From positions 1 to 64,000 of the forward strand of contig JAEZYP010000001.1 of the NCBI GenBank assembly GCA_023418995.1: DNA of 64,000 nucleotides. The letters run 5' to 3'. A model generated the notes under the pieces. It saw only the letters and a program-made list of their open reading frames with translations, ran no database searches and was not told the DNA's origin. The translations under genes were made by a program, and so were the position numbers. The first letter of the stretch is position 1. Each line of letters opens with the position of its first letter. This document shows, one piece after another, positions 8,515-16,941 of the stretch. The stretch comes from Bacillota bacterium (lineage in GTDB: Bacteria; Bacillota; Clostridia; Oscillospirales; Acutalibacteraceae).

Positions 8515-9045
8515 TTATCGTCTGATTATAAATTGCTTCAGTGTCAAAACGCTCTGGAAAAGCTGCCGCAGCTCAAGCGGCGAAGCATTTGAAATTTTAT
8601 CCTTACATATGACAAACAACTGCATTCTCGTAACATAAATCATAAAATAATCCTTTGTTTCAATAACACGAATCAAACTGGAATATTTTATCTTTGAGAA
8701 GCCCTCCTCACCGTTTTCCCCCGTATGCGCCGTAAAATACTCCTGTTCAAAAGCAAAAATATGCCGCCGCTTCTGCAAATTCGTTACATTTCTTTGATAA
8801 AGAAGGTGCGGCAGACGAAAAATAAACAGATACATAATCAGAATTAGAACCACTGCGATGCCTATCATAGAATTCGATTCATAAGGAGCGTAGGGACGAA
8901 AAAGTATTCCCAGAACAACCGCGACGACTGCAATCAGAATGATTATACAGTTCAGAAAGAGTCCTGTTGGCTTTTTCAGAAGATTGTATTTCCATAAATC
9001 CGCGTCGATTTTTTCTGTAATAATGGTTTCTGTTTGAATCGGCAT
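8515..9045 (-). CDS. YcxB-like two-helix membrane protein
   Basis: A protein of 176 residues with two adjacent transmembrane helices (about residues 26-48 and 58-78) and a C-terminal domain resembling YcxB-type domains (YFTAHTGENGEEGFSKIKYS, then YFMIYVTRMQLFVICK). Function unknown. ATG at 9045 has GGATGG 8 nt upstream; ATG 9057 would place the Shine-Dalgarno against the start. It lies 25 nt after recO and may be cotranscribed with it. Confidence 0.6.
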   Translation of the reverse strand: MPIQTETIITEKIDADLWKYNLLKKPTGLFLNCIIILIAVVAVVLGILFRPYAPYESNSMIGIAVVLILIMYLFIFRLPHLLYQRNVTNLQKRRHIFAFEQEYFTAHTGENGEEGFSKIKYSSLIRVIETKDYFMIYVTRMQLFVICKDKISNASPLELRQLFQSVLTLKQFIIRR

Positions 9046-9070
9046 AGTAATTTCCATCCTTCCTGTTCAT

Positions 9071-9823
9071 TCATTCCTCTTGATTTTTGATTTGATGGTA
9101 AAAATCCAAGGTATTAAAGCTTCTTTGCAGCGTACTCATCACATACTGCTCACTCGCCTGCGACAGCTGCTTTAGGCCCTGCGGGGAAAGGCTGAACGAA
9201 AAAAGTTTTTCGAAATCAGCGTAAATCGTATGACGAAGCCCGGTAAGGGCGCCGGGGCTAAGCGATACGCACGGTTCGGCTGGGCGTGTGCAATCTCCGC
9301 AGTAAATCACACCGCTGTGCGGAAGAAAATACATAGCCTCCGCCTCATAGCTCGAACAGCCTGCACAGCAAATCAGGTTGGGCATATAGCCGGCGAGAGA
9401 AAGCATCCGCATTTCAACAACCGCTTTCAAAAGCAGGTTCGGCTTCGTGCCCTTACTGAGAAAGTGCAGGGCGTTCAGCATCAGCCGAAGGTAATCTCCC
9501 GCCGCGAACTCACGCGGGGCAAGCGCACCCGCCAGCTCACAAAAATACTGGGCAAGAGAAAGACGCTCCATATCCCTGCGCAGGTCGAAAAAAACCTCTA
9601 TGGGCTGAGCGTCGTCAATTATGTATTTTTCCCGCCCTTTAAACACGGTAAAGCGGGAATAGCTGAAAAGCTGTGTGGCGGAAAGCTTGCTGTTTTTCAC
9701 CTTTTTTGCCTGCTGCGCAAACGCGCGCAGCACACCCTCCCGTTTGGACAGGATTGTTACCAAACGGTCGCTTTCACCCACGCTCTTCTCCATAATAACC
9801 AAACCTTCGGTCTCTATCTGCAT
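9071..9823 (-). CDS. recO: DNA repair protein RecO
   Basis: Recombination mediator that helps load RecA at gaps with RecF/RecR. The 250 residues show the N-terminal OB fold (TEGLVIMEKSVGESDRLVTI) and the C-terminal zinc finger with cysteine pairs in LICCAGCSS and VIYCGDC. It belongs to the era-yqzL-recO cluster typical of Bacillota. Its first 50 nt overlap the end of the small yqzL frame. Confidence 0.93.
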   Translation of the reverse strand: MQIETEGLVIMEKSVGESDRLVTILSKREGVLRAFAQQAKKVKNSKLSATQLFSYSRFTVFKGREKYIIDDAQPIEVFFDLRRDMERLSLAQYFCELAGALAPREFAAGDYLRLMLNALHFLSKGTKPNLLLKAVVEMRMLSLAGYMPNLICCAGCSSYEAEAMYFLPHSGVIYCGDCTRPAEPCVSLSPGALTGLRHTIYADFEKLFSFSLSPQGLKQLSQASEQYVMSTLQRSFNTLDFYHQIKNQEE

Positions 9824-9938
9824 CGGGTTCCTCCCGCATTTGATGTTCCTCGCTGCTATGCTTACACTGACTGTATTTCAAATAATCCGTTACACTCCCC
9901 GTATGTTCAAAACAGTTCCATGCTGTTATTTCATCCAT
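9774..9938 (-). CDS. yqzL: YqzL family small protein
   Basis: A 54-codon frame between era and recO, the position of yqzL in Bacillus and Clostridia. The protein begins MDEITAWNCFEHTGSVTDYL, matching the family pattern W..FE.TGS...YL.Y. ATG at 9938 follows GGAG at 8 nt. The conserved part ends near residue 22; the charged C-terminal tail runs 50 nt into recO in another frame, which is unusual and may be a drifted stop. Function unknown. Confidence 0.75.
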   Translation of the reverse strand: MDEITAWNCFEHTGSVTDYLKYSQCKHSSEEHQMREEPDADRDRRFGYYGEERG

Positions 9939-10061
9939 ATTATTCACTCCTTATTTTGGTTTGCAATTTAAGTATTCGCCTTTGAGTGAGTAATATGAGA
10001 GGGAAATATATGAATTATCCCCATAATGTTACAAACTTTTCACTAAAAATATGCTTTGTCC

Positions 10062-10982
10062 TCAGCTGAAATCCGATTTATCAAAGCCAAAGCTACGCAG
10101 GGCACCAATGCGGTTGCGCCAGTCCTCTTTTACCTTTACCCATAGCTGAAGGTTGATTTTGCAGTCAAAAAAGCGCTCCATATCCGACCGCGCAAACGTG
10201 CCCACTTTTTTCAGCATAGCACCGTTCTTTCCAATGATGATTCCTTTATGGGAAGTTTTTTCACAGTAAATTGTGGCATCAATATCGATAATGCCGCTTT
10301 TGTCCTCCCGCTCGCGCATCCGTTCCACCACAACTGCGACGCCGTGCGGTACTTCCTTGCTGCAAAGACGCAGAATTTTCTCCCGAACGATCTCTGCGGC
10401 CAGAACGTGCTCCGGCTGATCGGTGAGCGTATCCTCCTCAAAGAAGTGACCGCAGGGCTCCGCAAGCTTTTCCAACTCCGCCGTCAAAGCCTTAACCCCG
10501 TTGCCGTCCAGCGCGGAAATGGGAACCACTGCTCTGAAATTATAAAGCTTGGAAAGCTCTGAAATCTGCGCCATTAAAACACTCTTATCAGGAATCAGGT
10601 CTATCTTATTAATCGCCAGCACCGCCGGCAATCCAAACGACTTAAATTTCTGGATCAGCTCCAGATCGACAGGTGCAATTCTTTTACCAGCCTCCACAAC
10701 CAGAAGGCAGGCATCCACCCCGGCTATGGATTCGCTGACCGACTTCACCATATATTCGCCCAGCTCATTATGGGGCTTCAACAAGCCCGGCGTATCGATA
10801 AAAACCAGCTGGTATTCTTCGCGGGTAAGAACGCCCATAATCCGGGTTCTGGTCGTCTGCGGCTTATCGGACACAATGGCGACCTTCTGGCCGATCATCG
10901 CGTTCAGCAGGGACGACTTTCCTACGTTCGGGCGGCCGACGATGGCGATAAACGCGGATTTATCATTTGTATTTTCAAGCAT
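10062..10982 (-). CDS. era: GTPase Era
   Basis: Essential GTPase that binds the 3' end of 16S rRNA during 30S maturation. The 306 residues show the G1 motif GRPNVGKSS, G3 DTPG, G4 NKID and the C-terminal KH domain with GIIIGKNGAMLKKVG. ATG 10982 (MLENTNDKSA) has GGGAG 7 nt upstream; the ATG seven codons earlier lacks a ribosome binding site. Downstream follow yqzL and recO. Confidence 0.96.
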   Translation of the reverse strand: MLENTNDKSAFIAIVGRPNVGKSSLLNAMIGQKVAIVSDKPQTTRTRIMGVLTREEYQLVFIDTPGLLKPHNELGEYMVKSVSESIAGVDACLLVVEAGKRIAPVDLELIQKFKSFGLPAVLAINKIDLIPDKSVLMAQISELSKLYNFRAVVPISALDGNGVKALTAELEKLAEPCGHFFEEDTLTDQPEHVLAAEIVREKILRLCSKEVPHGVAVVVERMREREDKSGIIDIDATIYCEKTSHKGIIIGKNGAMLKKVGTFARSDMERFFDCKINLQLWVKVKEDWRNRIGALRSFGFDKSDFS

Positions 10983-11012
10983 TGTACTTCTCCCGTATTC
11001 CATAAATTTTAC

Positions 11013-11333
11013 TTAAACTGAAAAAGGATTTCTGCTGTTTGTTACCTCCTGATGGATTACAATCGGATCTGAAATCAGACCGTATCTATCATCCTCCGGA
11101 TAAGTAACCGCTTTTTCCGGATTATTCCCGGCATAACACCGGATACTTTCCATAGAATCCCATATCGTACATAGAAAGAAGTGGGCATATTCCCCCTGTT
11201 CTTCAATCTTCACATAAGCTCCTTTATTCCCTTTTATGCTTGTCGTATCACTTACACCGGTATTCTGCAAATAAGTTTCAAAGTCCTTTTTCAAACGGGC
11301 GGGAACAATGCCGTGCCATGTTCTTGAAATCAT
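11013..11333 (-). CDS. Antibiotic-biosynthesis-monooxygenase-like (dimeric alpha/beta barrel) protein
   Basis: A 106-residue protein with the ABM-fold pattern: ISRTWHGIVP at the start, a central IWDSMESIRCYAGNNPEKA and a C-terminal beta strand. Small proteins of this fold act as monooxygenases, heme-degrading enzymes or uncharacterised stress proteins; no catalytic residue distinguishes them here. ATG 11333 follows GGAGGT. It is inserted between dgkA and era, where most relatives have cdd or nothing, so it is probably a local addition to the operon. Confidence 0.6.
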   Translation of the reverse strand: MISRTWHGIVPARLKKDFETYLQNTGVSDTTSIKGNKGAYVKIEEQGEYAHFFLCTIWDSMESIRCYAGNNPEKAVTYPEDDRYGLISDPIVIHQEVTNSRNPFSV

Positions 11334-11382
11334 TCAGACCTCCAATAATTAATCTAAAAAATTCTATCGTGTACTGCTTCTA

Positions 11383-11865
11383 TTATTTCTCCCGCTTTTT
11401 CAGAATGAAATCGCGGATTCCGATCGGTCCCATGACGACAAACACCGTGCTTACCGCTGCCGAAAGAAGAAGCAGAACGAGCATCAGTGGATTTCCGGCG
11501 AAAAACGCCAGAATTTCCAAGAGAACAGCGGGTCTCCAAAAAAGGCAGACACCGACCCCGACCGAGAAAAGGGCGCAGATCAGCACACTGCCCGCAGCCA
11601 TATCCTTTATGATTCGTACCACAGGGTTAAAGCTGGCTGCTGCCATGTCTGAAAGCTCCTCCGAAACCGTATTAAACATTTCTGACGCCATTACAGTCGC
11701 TACGGTCAGACACAATATGGCGTAGCTTGTCCTTGACAATTGAAAAAAGAACGAAAAAGCAAACACATACAGCGCTGCCACTGTGTGTATCCGCATATTT
11801 CGTTCGTTATTAATGCAGTATATGATACCGCGAAATGCATATTTAAAGCTCTTAAAAAAACGCAA
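11383..11865 (-). CDS. dgkA: Diacylglycerol kinase / undecaprenol kinase family protein
   Basis: Small integral-membrane lipid kinase of 160 residues. The family signature is present as EMFNTVSEEL followed by FNPVVRIIKDMAAGSVLI. Gram-positive members phosphorylate undecaprenol. An extra C-terminal hydrophobic segment (about residues 125-147) makes it slightly longer than typical. The start is TTG at 11865, with GAGG at 8 nt, three bases after the ybeY stop, indicating translational coupling. Confidence 0.88.
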   Translation of the reverse strand: MRFFKSFKYAFRGIIYCINNERNMRIHTVAALYVFAFSFFFQLSRTSYAILCLTVATVMASEMFNTVSEELSDMAAASFNPVVRIIKDMAAGSVLICALFSVGVGVCLFWRPAVLLEILAFFAGNPLMLVLLLLSAAVSTVFVVMGPIGIRDFILKKREK

Positions 11866-11868
11866 GCC

Positions 11869-12378
11869 TTATTCCTCATCCTCATCCAAAACATAGCTGC
11901 TCGTGCTTGGCAGACCGAGCTGCGTCATTACCTGTTCTTCCTTCTCCCTCATATGAACCCGCTTCATCCCGCCATCCTCATGGTCGTAGCCAAGCAGATG
12001 AAGCATGGAATGTGCCGAAAGGTAACCCACCTCGCGCTCCAGGCTGTGACCATAGCGATCCGCCTGCTCCACAGCTTTCTCCATGGAAAGCACGATATCA
12101 CCGAGTATTTTCGCCCCGGTTGCGTGGTTCTCATCATAAACACCGTTTTCCCCCATCGGAAAGGACAGTACATCCGTCGGTACGTCTTTGTTGCGGTACT
12201 GCTTGTTCAATTCCTGAATTTGCGCGTTGTCTACAAAGGTAACGCTGATTTCCGCTGGATCTGTGAATTTTTCCATTCGAAGCACCGCGTTGCAGCAGCG
12301 GCGTACCAGCATGCGCAAGCCTGTTGGTATCTTCACTTCTTTTTGCTTGTTTTCTATAACCACCCTGATTTTTTCCAT
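11869..12378 (-). CDS. ybeY: Endoribonuclease YbeY
   Basis: Zinc-dependent endoribonuclease needed for 16S rRNA 3' processing and ribosome quality control. The 169 residues contain the metal site HSMLHLLGYDH (three histidines) and the upstream DVLSFPMGE motif. It begins 2 nt after the phoH stop and runs into dgkA with a 3-nt gap, so phoH-ybeY-dgkA are one operon. Confidence 0.95.
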   Translation of the reverse strand: MEKIRVVIENKQKEVKIPTGLRMLVRRCCNAVLRMEKFTDPAEISVTFVDNAQIQELNKQYRNKDVPTDVLSFPMGENGVYDENHATGAKILGDIVLSMEKAVEQADRYGHSLEREVGYLSAHSMLHLLGYDHEDGGMKRVHMREKEEQVMTQLGLPSTSSYVLDEDEE

Positions 12379-12380
12379 TA

Positions 12381-13340
12381 CTAACGCCCGACCTCCTCAT
12401 TTTTTTCATAAGCTTTTATAATATCCTGCACCAGTCTGTGGCGCACAACATCTTTTTCGTTAAACCGCACCTGAGCAATGTCGTCAATACCGCGCAGAAT
12501 CCGCAGCACATCCTTCAGACCGGATTTTCTGCCTTCGGGGAGGTCGATCTGCGTCACATCTCCTGTAATTACCATTTTAGAGTTAAAGCCCAACCGCGTC
12601 AGGAACATTTTCATCTGCTCCGGCGTGGTATTCTGCGCCTCATCCAGAATGATAAAGCTGTCGTCAAGCGTTCTCCCGCGCATATAAGCAAGCGGTGCTA
12701 CCTCAATATTCCCGCGTTCCACATATTTCTGGTAGGTTTCCGCGCCCAGCATATCAAACAAGGCGTCGTACAGGGGGCGGAGGTAAGGGTCGACCTTCTG
12801 CTGCAAATCACCTGGGAGAAAGCCGAGCTTTTCGCCTGCTTCCACTGCCGGGCGGGTCAATATGATACGGTTTACCTCCTGCGCGCGAAACGCGGTAACC
12901 GCCAGCGCAACCGCGAGATAGGTCTTGCCGGTTCCGGCAGGGCCCACACCGATGGTTATGGTGTGACCTTTTATAGCGCCGCAGTATTTTTTCTGCCCCA
13001 GCGTTTTTGCCTTTACCGGCTTTCCCTTGGACGTTATACAGATACAATCTCCGGCAAGCGATTCTACCTTATCTTCGCTTCCCTCGTTAACCAACGAAAT
13101 GCAGTAGCGCACATTCTGCTCACTGAGCGCTTCTCCCCGGTTAATCAGCGTAAGAAGGCTGTCGATCGCCCGCACCGCTCTGGCTACGTTTTCCGCTTCT
13201 CCGGATACCTTGATTTCACTTCCCCGCCCAAGGACGCTGACCTGGTATTCCTTCTCCACAAGCTTAATATTTTCATCGAAGCTCCCGAAAAGTGCAACCG
13301 CCTGCTCCATGCGGTCTATATTGATTCTTTGTTCAAACAT
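12381..13340 (-). CDS. phoH: PhoH-like ATPase
   Basis: PhoH/YbeZ family ATPase of 319 residues with a KH-like N-terminal part, Walker A GPAGTGKT and Walker B FIILDEAQN. The family is functionally linked to YbeY in RNA processing. ATG 13340 follows AAGGTGAT. It heads the phoH-ybeY-dgkA unit and has its own promoter. Confidence 0.94.
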   Translation of the reverse strand: MFEQRINIDRMEQAVALFGSFDENIKLVEKEYQVSVLGRGSEIKVSGEAENVARAVRAIDSLLTLINRGEALSEQNVRYCISLVNEGSEDKVESLAGDCICITSKGKPVKAKTLGQKKYCGAIKGHTITIGVGPAGTGKTYLAVALAVTAFRAQEVNRIILTRPAVEAGEKLGFLPGDLQQKVDPYLRPLYDALFDMLGAETYQKYVERGNIEVAPLAYMRGRTLDDSFIILDEAQNTTPEQMKMFLTRLGFNSKMVITGDVTQIDLPEGRKSGLKDVLRILRGIDDIAQVRFNEKDVVRHRLVQDIIKAYEKNEEVGR

Positions 13341-13398
13341 CTTATCACCTTATAATATTTTACCCTGAAGATATACTCTCTCATGGTAAATTATTTTT

Positions 13399-13427
13399 AT
13401 TATAGCACTATTTGACAGTTTCGTCAC
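13399..13427 (-). promoter_or_regulatory. Probable phoH promoter
   Basis: Minus-strand GTGACG (13427-13422), 17 bp, TATAAT (13404-13399), about 60 nt before the phoH ATG. Confidence 0.5.
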
Positions 13428-13451
13428 CAGAAATAGTAACAAAATATTTTG

Positions 13452-14627
13452 TTATTTTATTATTATTTCCGATTCCTGTGCTATGTTCTCCCTGCATTTA
13501 ACATTTGCGGTGTAAATCAGCTTCGAGCCAACGATTTTGTCGCTTGCCGTCTGCGAGATAATTTCAACATTCTTCAATTCTTTCTCCTGTTGCAGAAGCC
13601 TCTGCTCCGCCTCCCGAATCGCCTGTTCCTTGTTCAGGGTAACCGGTACCGTAGCCTGCTGAATCCAGTTTTCTTCGTAAACGCTAATCGGCAGAACAGA
13701 ATTCATCAGCTTGATCTGCGTTAGCTGACCCTCCGGCCGATAGTCTCCCTGGGGCTTGCCGACAAAGCTCAGGGGAATACAGGCATTAAAGAGATGAAAG
13801 CTTCTGCGCGTAACGACTTTTCCCGTTTCTTCAACAACATTGCGTTTCATATCCACCTCGACGGTCAGCGTCCGGCTGGTTTCCGCGATGATCTTACCCG
13901 CTGCGCGCCGCAAAGTAGTCGTTCCATAAATATCCTCCACCACACCGCTGACCAGAAGCTGCCCCGCCACGACCGCATCTCCTTGCTTTACCTGAGCTGT
14001 TCCGGTATAAACCTCCAAAAGAACAATTTGACCGGACGCGGAGGCCTTGAGGTTACAGACACTGTAATCCTTTTGCGCAATGGGCGGCTTTTCTGTTTTT
14101 TCCTGTAAGGTTACTTCCGCGTTGCAGCCCAGCGTATTTACAGAGAGCCACCCAATCTCAGGGAATTTTATCATGAGAGCCTGCTGTACCATCTGGGGAT
14201 CGACTTTTTTCTTTCGTGTACCGTTTGTAATTCCCATTTCAGCCAAGGCTGCACGAATCTCCTGTGTCGGAATTGTTGTATTCCCTTTAACCTCAATACA
14301 CCAGACATGCAGAGACAACACATAAAATATGAGCGCAGCCAGAACAGCGCCGACCAGAATTCCACGGTGCCTGCGAATACCTGCGGTTGCGAACGGAAAC
14401 CCGTGGCGCTCCCGCACCTTTAGCCTTGACCCGGATTTTTTCGCACAGACTCGCAGCGAACGGTAGCGCCGCGCCGCCACACAGGCGCCGCTGTTCTCTC
14501 CGCTCCGGATATCCCATAAAACAATTCCGCTGCGCGCGCATTGATTCAGAAACCGTTCCGGGCTTCCGCCGTGAACGGTAAACCGCGCGTAACCCAACAG
14601 CCAGCGCGTAAGCATTAAGGAAAGCAT
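13452..14627 (-). CDS. yqfD: Sporulation protein YqfD
   Basis: A 391-residue protein with the YqfD layout: an N-terminal cytoplasmic part, one transmembrane helix at about residues 85-105 (ILVGAVLAALIFYVLSLHVW) and a long extracytoplasmic POTRA-like region. YqfD is a sigma-E regulated protein needed for spore development in Bacillus. The start was placed at ATG 14627 next to GGGGTGAGG; the longer frame has no ribosome binding site. It follows yqfC, its normal partner. Confidence 0.88.
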   Translation of the reverse strand: MLSLMLTRWLLGYARFTVHGGSPERFLNQCARSGIVLWDIRSGENSGACVAARRYRSLRVCAKKSGSRLKVRERHGFPFATAGIRRHRGILVGAVLAALIFYVLSLHVWCIEVKGNTTIPTQEIRAALAEMGITNGTRKKKVDPQMVQQALMIKFPEIGWLSVNTLGCNAEVTLQEKTEKPPIAQKDYSVCNLKASASGQIVLLEVYTGTAQVKQGDAVVAGQLLVSGVVEDIYGTTTLRRAAGKIIAETSRTLTVEVDMKRNVVEETGKVVTRRSFHLFNACIPLSFVGKPQGDYRPEGQLTQIKLMNSVLPISVYEENWIQQATVPVTLNKEQAIREAEQRLLQQEKELKNVEIISQTASDKIVGSKLIYTANVKCRENIAQESEIIIK

Positions 14628-14688
14628 TTCCTCACCCCATTCATATCCAGATTGATGAGAAGTATTGCCAATAAACCGGAAAAGCGGC

Positions 14689-14720
14689 CTTGTACACGAG
14701 GAGACTTTTCGTGATACAAG
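14689..14720. other. Stem-loop between yqfC and yqfD
   Basis: CTTGTACACGA (14689-14699) pairs with TCGTGATACAAG (14709-14720): 11 base pairs with one bulged base and a 9-nt loop. No U-run follows on the minus strand, so it is unlikely to be a complete terminator. It may separate or attenuate yqfD from yqfC. Confidence 0.45.
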
Positions 14721-14739
14721 GAGGATAAGCCACCGCAAG

Positions 14740-14764
14740 GATTAACTTTAAACACGGCTAAGTA
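14740..14764. repeat. Terminal fragment of the 152-bp repeat family
   Basis: GATTAACTTTAAACACGGCT and the next five bases match the first 30 bp of the element at 36242 at 24 of 25 positions. The preceding bases 14704-14724 also resemble its internal TTTTTCGTGATGTAAGGCGG segment, suggesting a rearranged remnant. Confidence 0.55.
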
Positions 14765-14769
14765 ACGCT

Positions 14770-15021
14770 TTATGAAAGGAATTCAATTCCGGTGATGAAT
14801 CCGTTTACAACTAAAGAATCTTCATTCAGGCATTTTATAACAAGATTCCGCCCGGTAAATCGGATAATAAAACGTCCAGCCTTAATTCTTACCACCTCCG
14901 TGCCGTATTCCAGTACCCCGCCGCACCCTTCGGCGATTACTTCCGTATTCCCATTGATCTCAATATGCGACGGCATATTGAGCGGTGCTGTCAAACCCCG
15001 AATGCTCACTTTCTTGCTCAA
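14770..15021 (-). CDS. yqfC: Sporulation protein YqfC
   Basis: An 83-residue YqfC-family protein (LNMPSHIEINGNTEV, GRNLVIKCLNEDSLVVNG) found directly before yqfD in spore formers and needed for sporulation. The best start is TTG 15021 (MSKKVSIRGL), which has GGGGCGGGG at 7 nt; a TTG at 15039 would lie inside this purine tract. Confidence 0.85.
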   Translation of the reverse strand: MSKKVSIRGLTAPLNMPSHIEINGNTEVIAEGCGGVLEYGTEVVRIKAGRFIIRFTGRNLVIKCLNEDSLVVNGFITGIEFLS

Positions 15022-15075
15022 AATCCATCCCCGCCCCAATCATATTTGTCACATAAAGCCTATGCGGTAAGAGGC

Positions 15076-15102
15076 GTAAATATCCGCCCGGCGGCATATA
15101 TA
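15076..15102 (+). promoter_or_regulatory. Possible sigma-E type promoter of ylbJ
   Basis: GTAAATA (15076-15082), 12 bp, CATATATA (15095-15102) resembles the sigma-E pattern (-35 ATA-containing, -10 CATAnnnT). It fits the known sigma-E control of ylbJ in Bacillus. By-eye call. Confidence 0.3.
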
Positions 15103-15160
15103 TAAAATGCTGCCGGGGGGTCCAGCTCCGGCGGAATACGGAAAGGGTGGGATTTCTTTC

Positions 15161-16219
15161 ATGTGGATCAAGCAGATTCTGGTACTGTGCGGAGTGCTTG
15201 CCGCGGCCTGCTCCCTGCTGATCTTTCCCGCAGCCGCATCGCAGGGCGCCCGTAACGGAATCGGCTACTGCCTTCAGGTTCTGGTTCCCTCGCTCTATCC
15301 TTTTATGGTGCTTTCGATTTTCGTGGTAAAAAGCGGGCTTTCAGAAAAGCTGGGAAAAGTGTTTGAAGCCCCGGCACGCGCGGTTTTGAAGCTGCCGGGA
15401 AGTACCGCTGCCACAATTCTGATGGCCGCCATCGGCGGGTACCCTACGGGAGCCAGAAGCGTCGCGGCACTTTTTGAAAGCGGCGCGGTCAGCGAGGGGC
15501 AAGCTGCACGAATGCTCAGCTTTTGCGTGAACGCAGGACCAGCGTTTGTTATCAGCGCGGTGGGAACCGGGTTTCTAAAAAGTCCGCGGGCCGGGCTAAT
15601 TTTGTTCGCTTCCCAGTTGCTGGGATCAATAATACTCGGCGTTATCAGCGCGATTCCGGCAAAACGCGAACCGGCTGTACCTGCGCGAAAAAAATACAGA
15701 AGGGTAAGCTTTTCAGACGCCCTGATTTCCTCTGCCTATGATGCGGCGCGGGCGATACTGAATATGTGCTGCTTCGTCATTCTGTTCGCTTCCCTGATTA
15801 ATCTGCTCCGTTTATGGGTCACAGAGCCTCACAGTGCAACGGTACTTTCCGCTTTATTGGAAGTCACTGGTGGGTGTTCGGATCTGGCAAGGACCGGTGC
15901 GCCGCTGGCCGCGCTTTCCTTTGCAATCGGATGGGGAGGAATCTGCGTTCATTTCCAGGTATTGTCTTCTGTTTCAGGAATCCGTGTCAGCCTGCTGCAC
16001 TTTTTGTTCTATCGTTTTCTGCATGGGGGGCTTTCCGCCCTGATCACCCTCGTGCTGGTGCGGCAGTTTCCGCTGAGCACCCCCGTATTTTACAACACAT
16101 CCGCTCCTCTAACCGCCCAGTTCTCAGGTTCTGTTCCAGCAGCGGCAGCGCTGATTGCTTTATGCGCCGTGTTCCTTTTCAGCCTTTCACCTGAAAAGCT
16201 GGAATTTGGAGGAAACTGA
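15161..16219 (+). CDS. ylbJ: Sporulation integral membrane protein YlbJ
   Basis: A 352-residue polytopic protein of the nucleoside-recognition (Gate) superfamily, matching YlbJ: LVPSLYPFMVLSIFVV in the N-terminal third, the conserved GGYPTGAR loop and a late SFAIGWGGICVHFQVLS segment. YlbJ is required for heat-resistant spores in Bacillus. ATG 15161 follows GGGTGGG. It is transcribed divergently from yqfC-yqfD, so the three sporulation genes sit around one control region. Confidence 0.88.
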   Translation: MWIKQILVLCGVLAAACSLLIFPAAASQGARNGIGYCLQVLVPSLYPFMVLSIFVVKSGLSEKLGKVFEAPARAVLKLPGSTAATILMAAIGGYPTGARSVAALFESGAVSEGQAARMLSFCVNAGPAFVISAVGTGFLKSPRAGLILFASQLLGSIILGVISAIPAKREPAVPARKKYRRVSFSDALISSAYDAARAILNMCCFVILFASLINLLRLWVTEPHSATVLSALLEVTGGCSDLARTGAPLAALSFAIGWGGICVHFQVLSSVSGIRVSLLHFLFYRFLHGGLSALITLVLVRQFPLSTPVFYNTSAPLTAQFSGSVPAAAALIALCAVFLFSLSPEKLEFGGN

Positions 16220-16313
16220 TGCTATAATAAAAATAAATAATCTGCTTTGCCTGCCGGTGAAGGGCTTGATAAATTATTAATTAATATTATTGACCATTGT
16301 GAGGAAAAAAGTA

Positions 16314-16535
16314 ATGTTCGGAAAAAAGAAACCTCAGCTTTTCGGGAGCGAAATTGAAATAAAATGCGAATACTGCCAAAACAGTTCAGACTACGACGGT
16401 GCCAGCGTATGCAGACTGAACCGTAACCGTAACCCGGACGGAGGCTGCCGGCGTTTTGTTTATGACCCCCTGAAGCGCGTGCCGGAAAATCTGCCGCCGC
16501 TTAAATCTCATGACGCAGAGGAATTTCAGCTGTAA
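16314..16535 (+). CDS. Small zinc-ribbon-like protein
   Basis: A 73-residue protein with four cysteines in the arrangement CEYC (residues 19-22), C33 and C45, followed by RRFVYDPLKRVPENLP. This compact pattern recurs in short uncharacterised Clostridia proteins and suggests one bound metal. ATG 16314 has GTGAGG upstream. It stands alone after ylbJ. Function unknown. Confidence 0.7.
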   Translation: MFGKKKPQLFGSEIEIKCEYCQNSSDYDGASVCRLNRNRNPDGGCRRFVYDPLKRVPENLPPLKSHDAEEFQL

Positions 16536-16705
16536 GAGAACAGGCTTTACTCTAAACGAAATGCACGGATGTAAAAAGTTCATGACCCTACCCGCATTCA
16601 AGCAAATCCACCAAGTATCTTTATTGTTAAAAGAAACGGAAGCATCAATCAAGACTTCTGAGTTCTTATTTTATGTTTATTTTTGAGAAGTGATTGATTT
16701 TCCTC

Positions 16706-16734
16706 TTGATTGTCCGCAATGTTTATGATAAAAT
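16706..16734 (+). promoter_or_regulatory. tRNA-Gly promoter
   Basis: TTGATT (16706-16711), 17 bp, TAAAAT (16729-16734); the tRNA 5' end follows 15 nt later. Confidence 0.6.
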
Positions 16735-16749
16735 ATAAAAACGTGATAT

Positions 16750-16823
16750 GCGGGAGTGGTTCAATGGTAGAACATTAGCTTCCCAAGCTAAGGACGCGGG
16801 TTCGATTCCCGTCTTCCGCTCCA
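16750..16823 (+). tRNA. tRNA-Gly (anticodon CCC)
   Basis: 74 nt fold as a cloverleaf: acceptor GCGGGAG/CTTCCGC (one G-U pair), D stem GTTC/GAAC, anticodon stem TTAGC/GCTAA with loop TTCCCAA (anticodon CCC, reading GGG), T arm CGGGTTCGATTCCCG, discriminator T and an encoded CCA. Confidence 0.95.
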
Positions 16824-16824
16824 T

Positions 16825-16873
16825 AAAAAGTCATGTATGAGGATTTGAACTCATATGTGGCTTTTTGTTTTTA
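16825..16873 (+). terminator. Terminator after tRNA-Gly
   Basis: AAAAAGTCATGTATGAG pairs with CTCATATGTGGCTTTTT (some G-U pairs) around an 8-nt loop, followed by GTTTTTA. Confidence 0.75.
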
Positions 16874-16941
16874 TGATATAATCAAGCAAAGATTATTTAT
16901 ATAATACACAGCTAAACAGGAATTTGAAAGGCAGAACAAAT

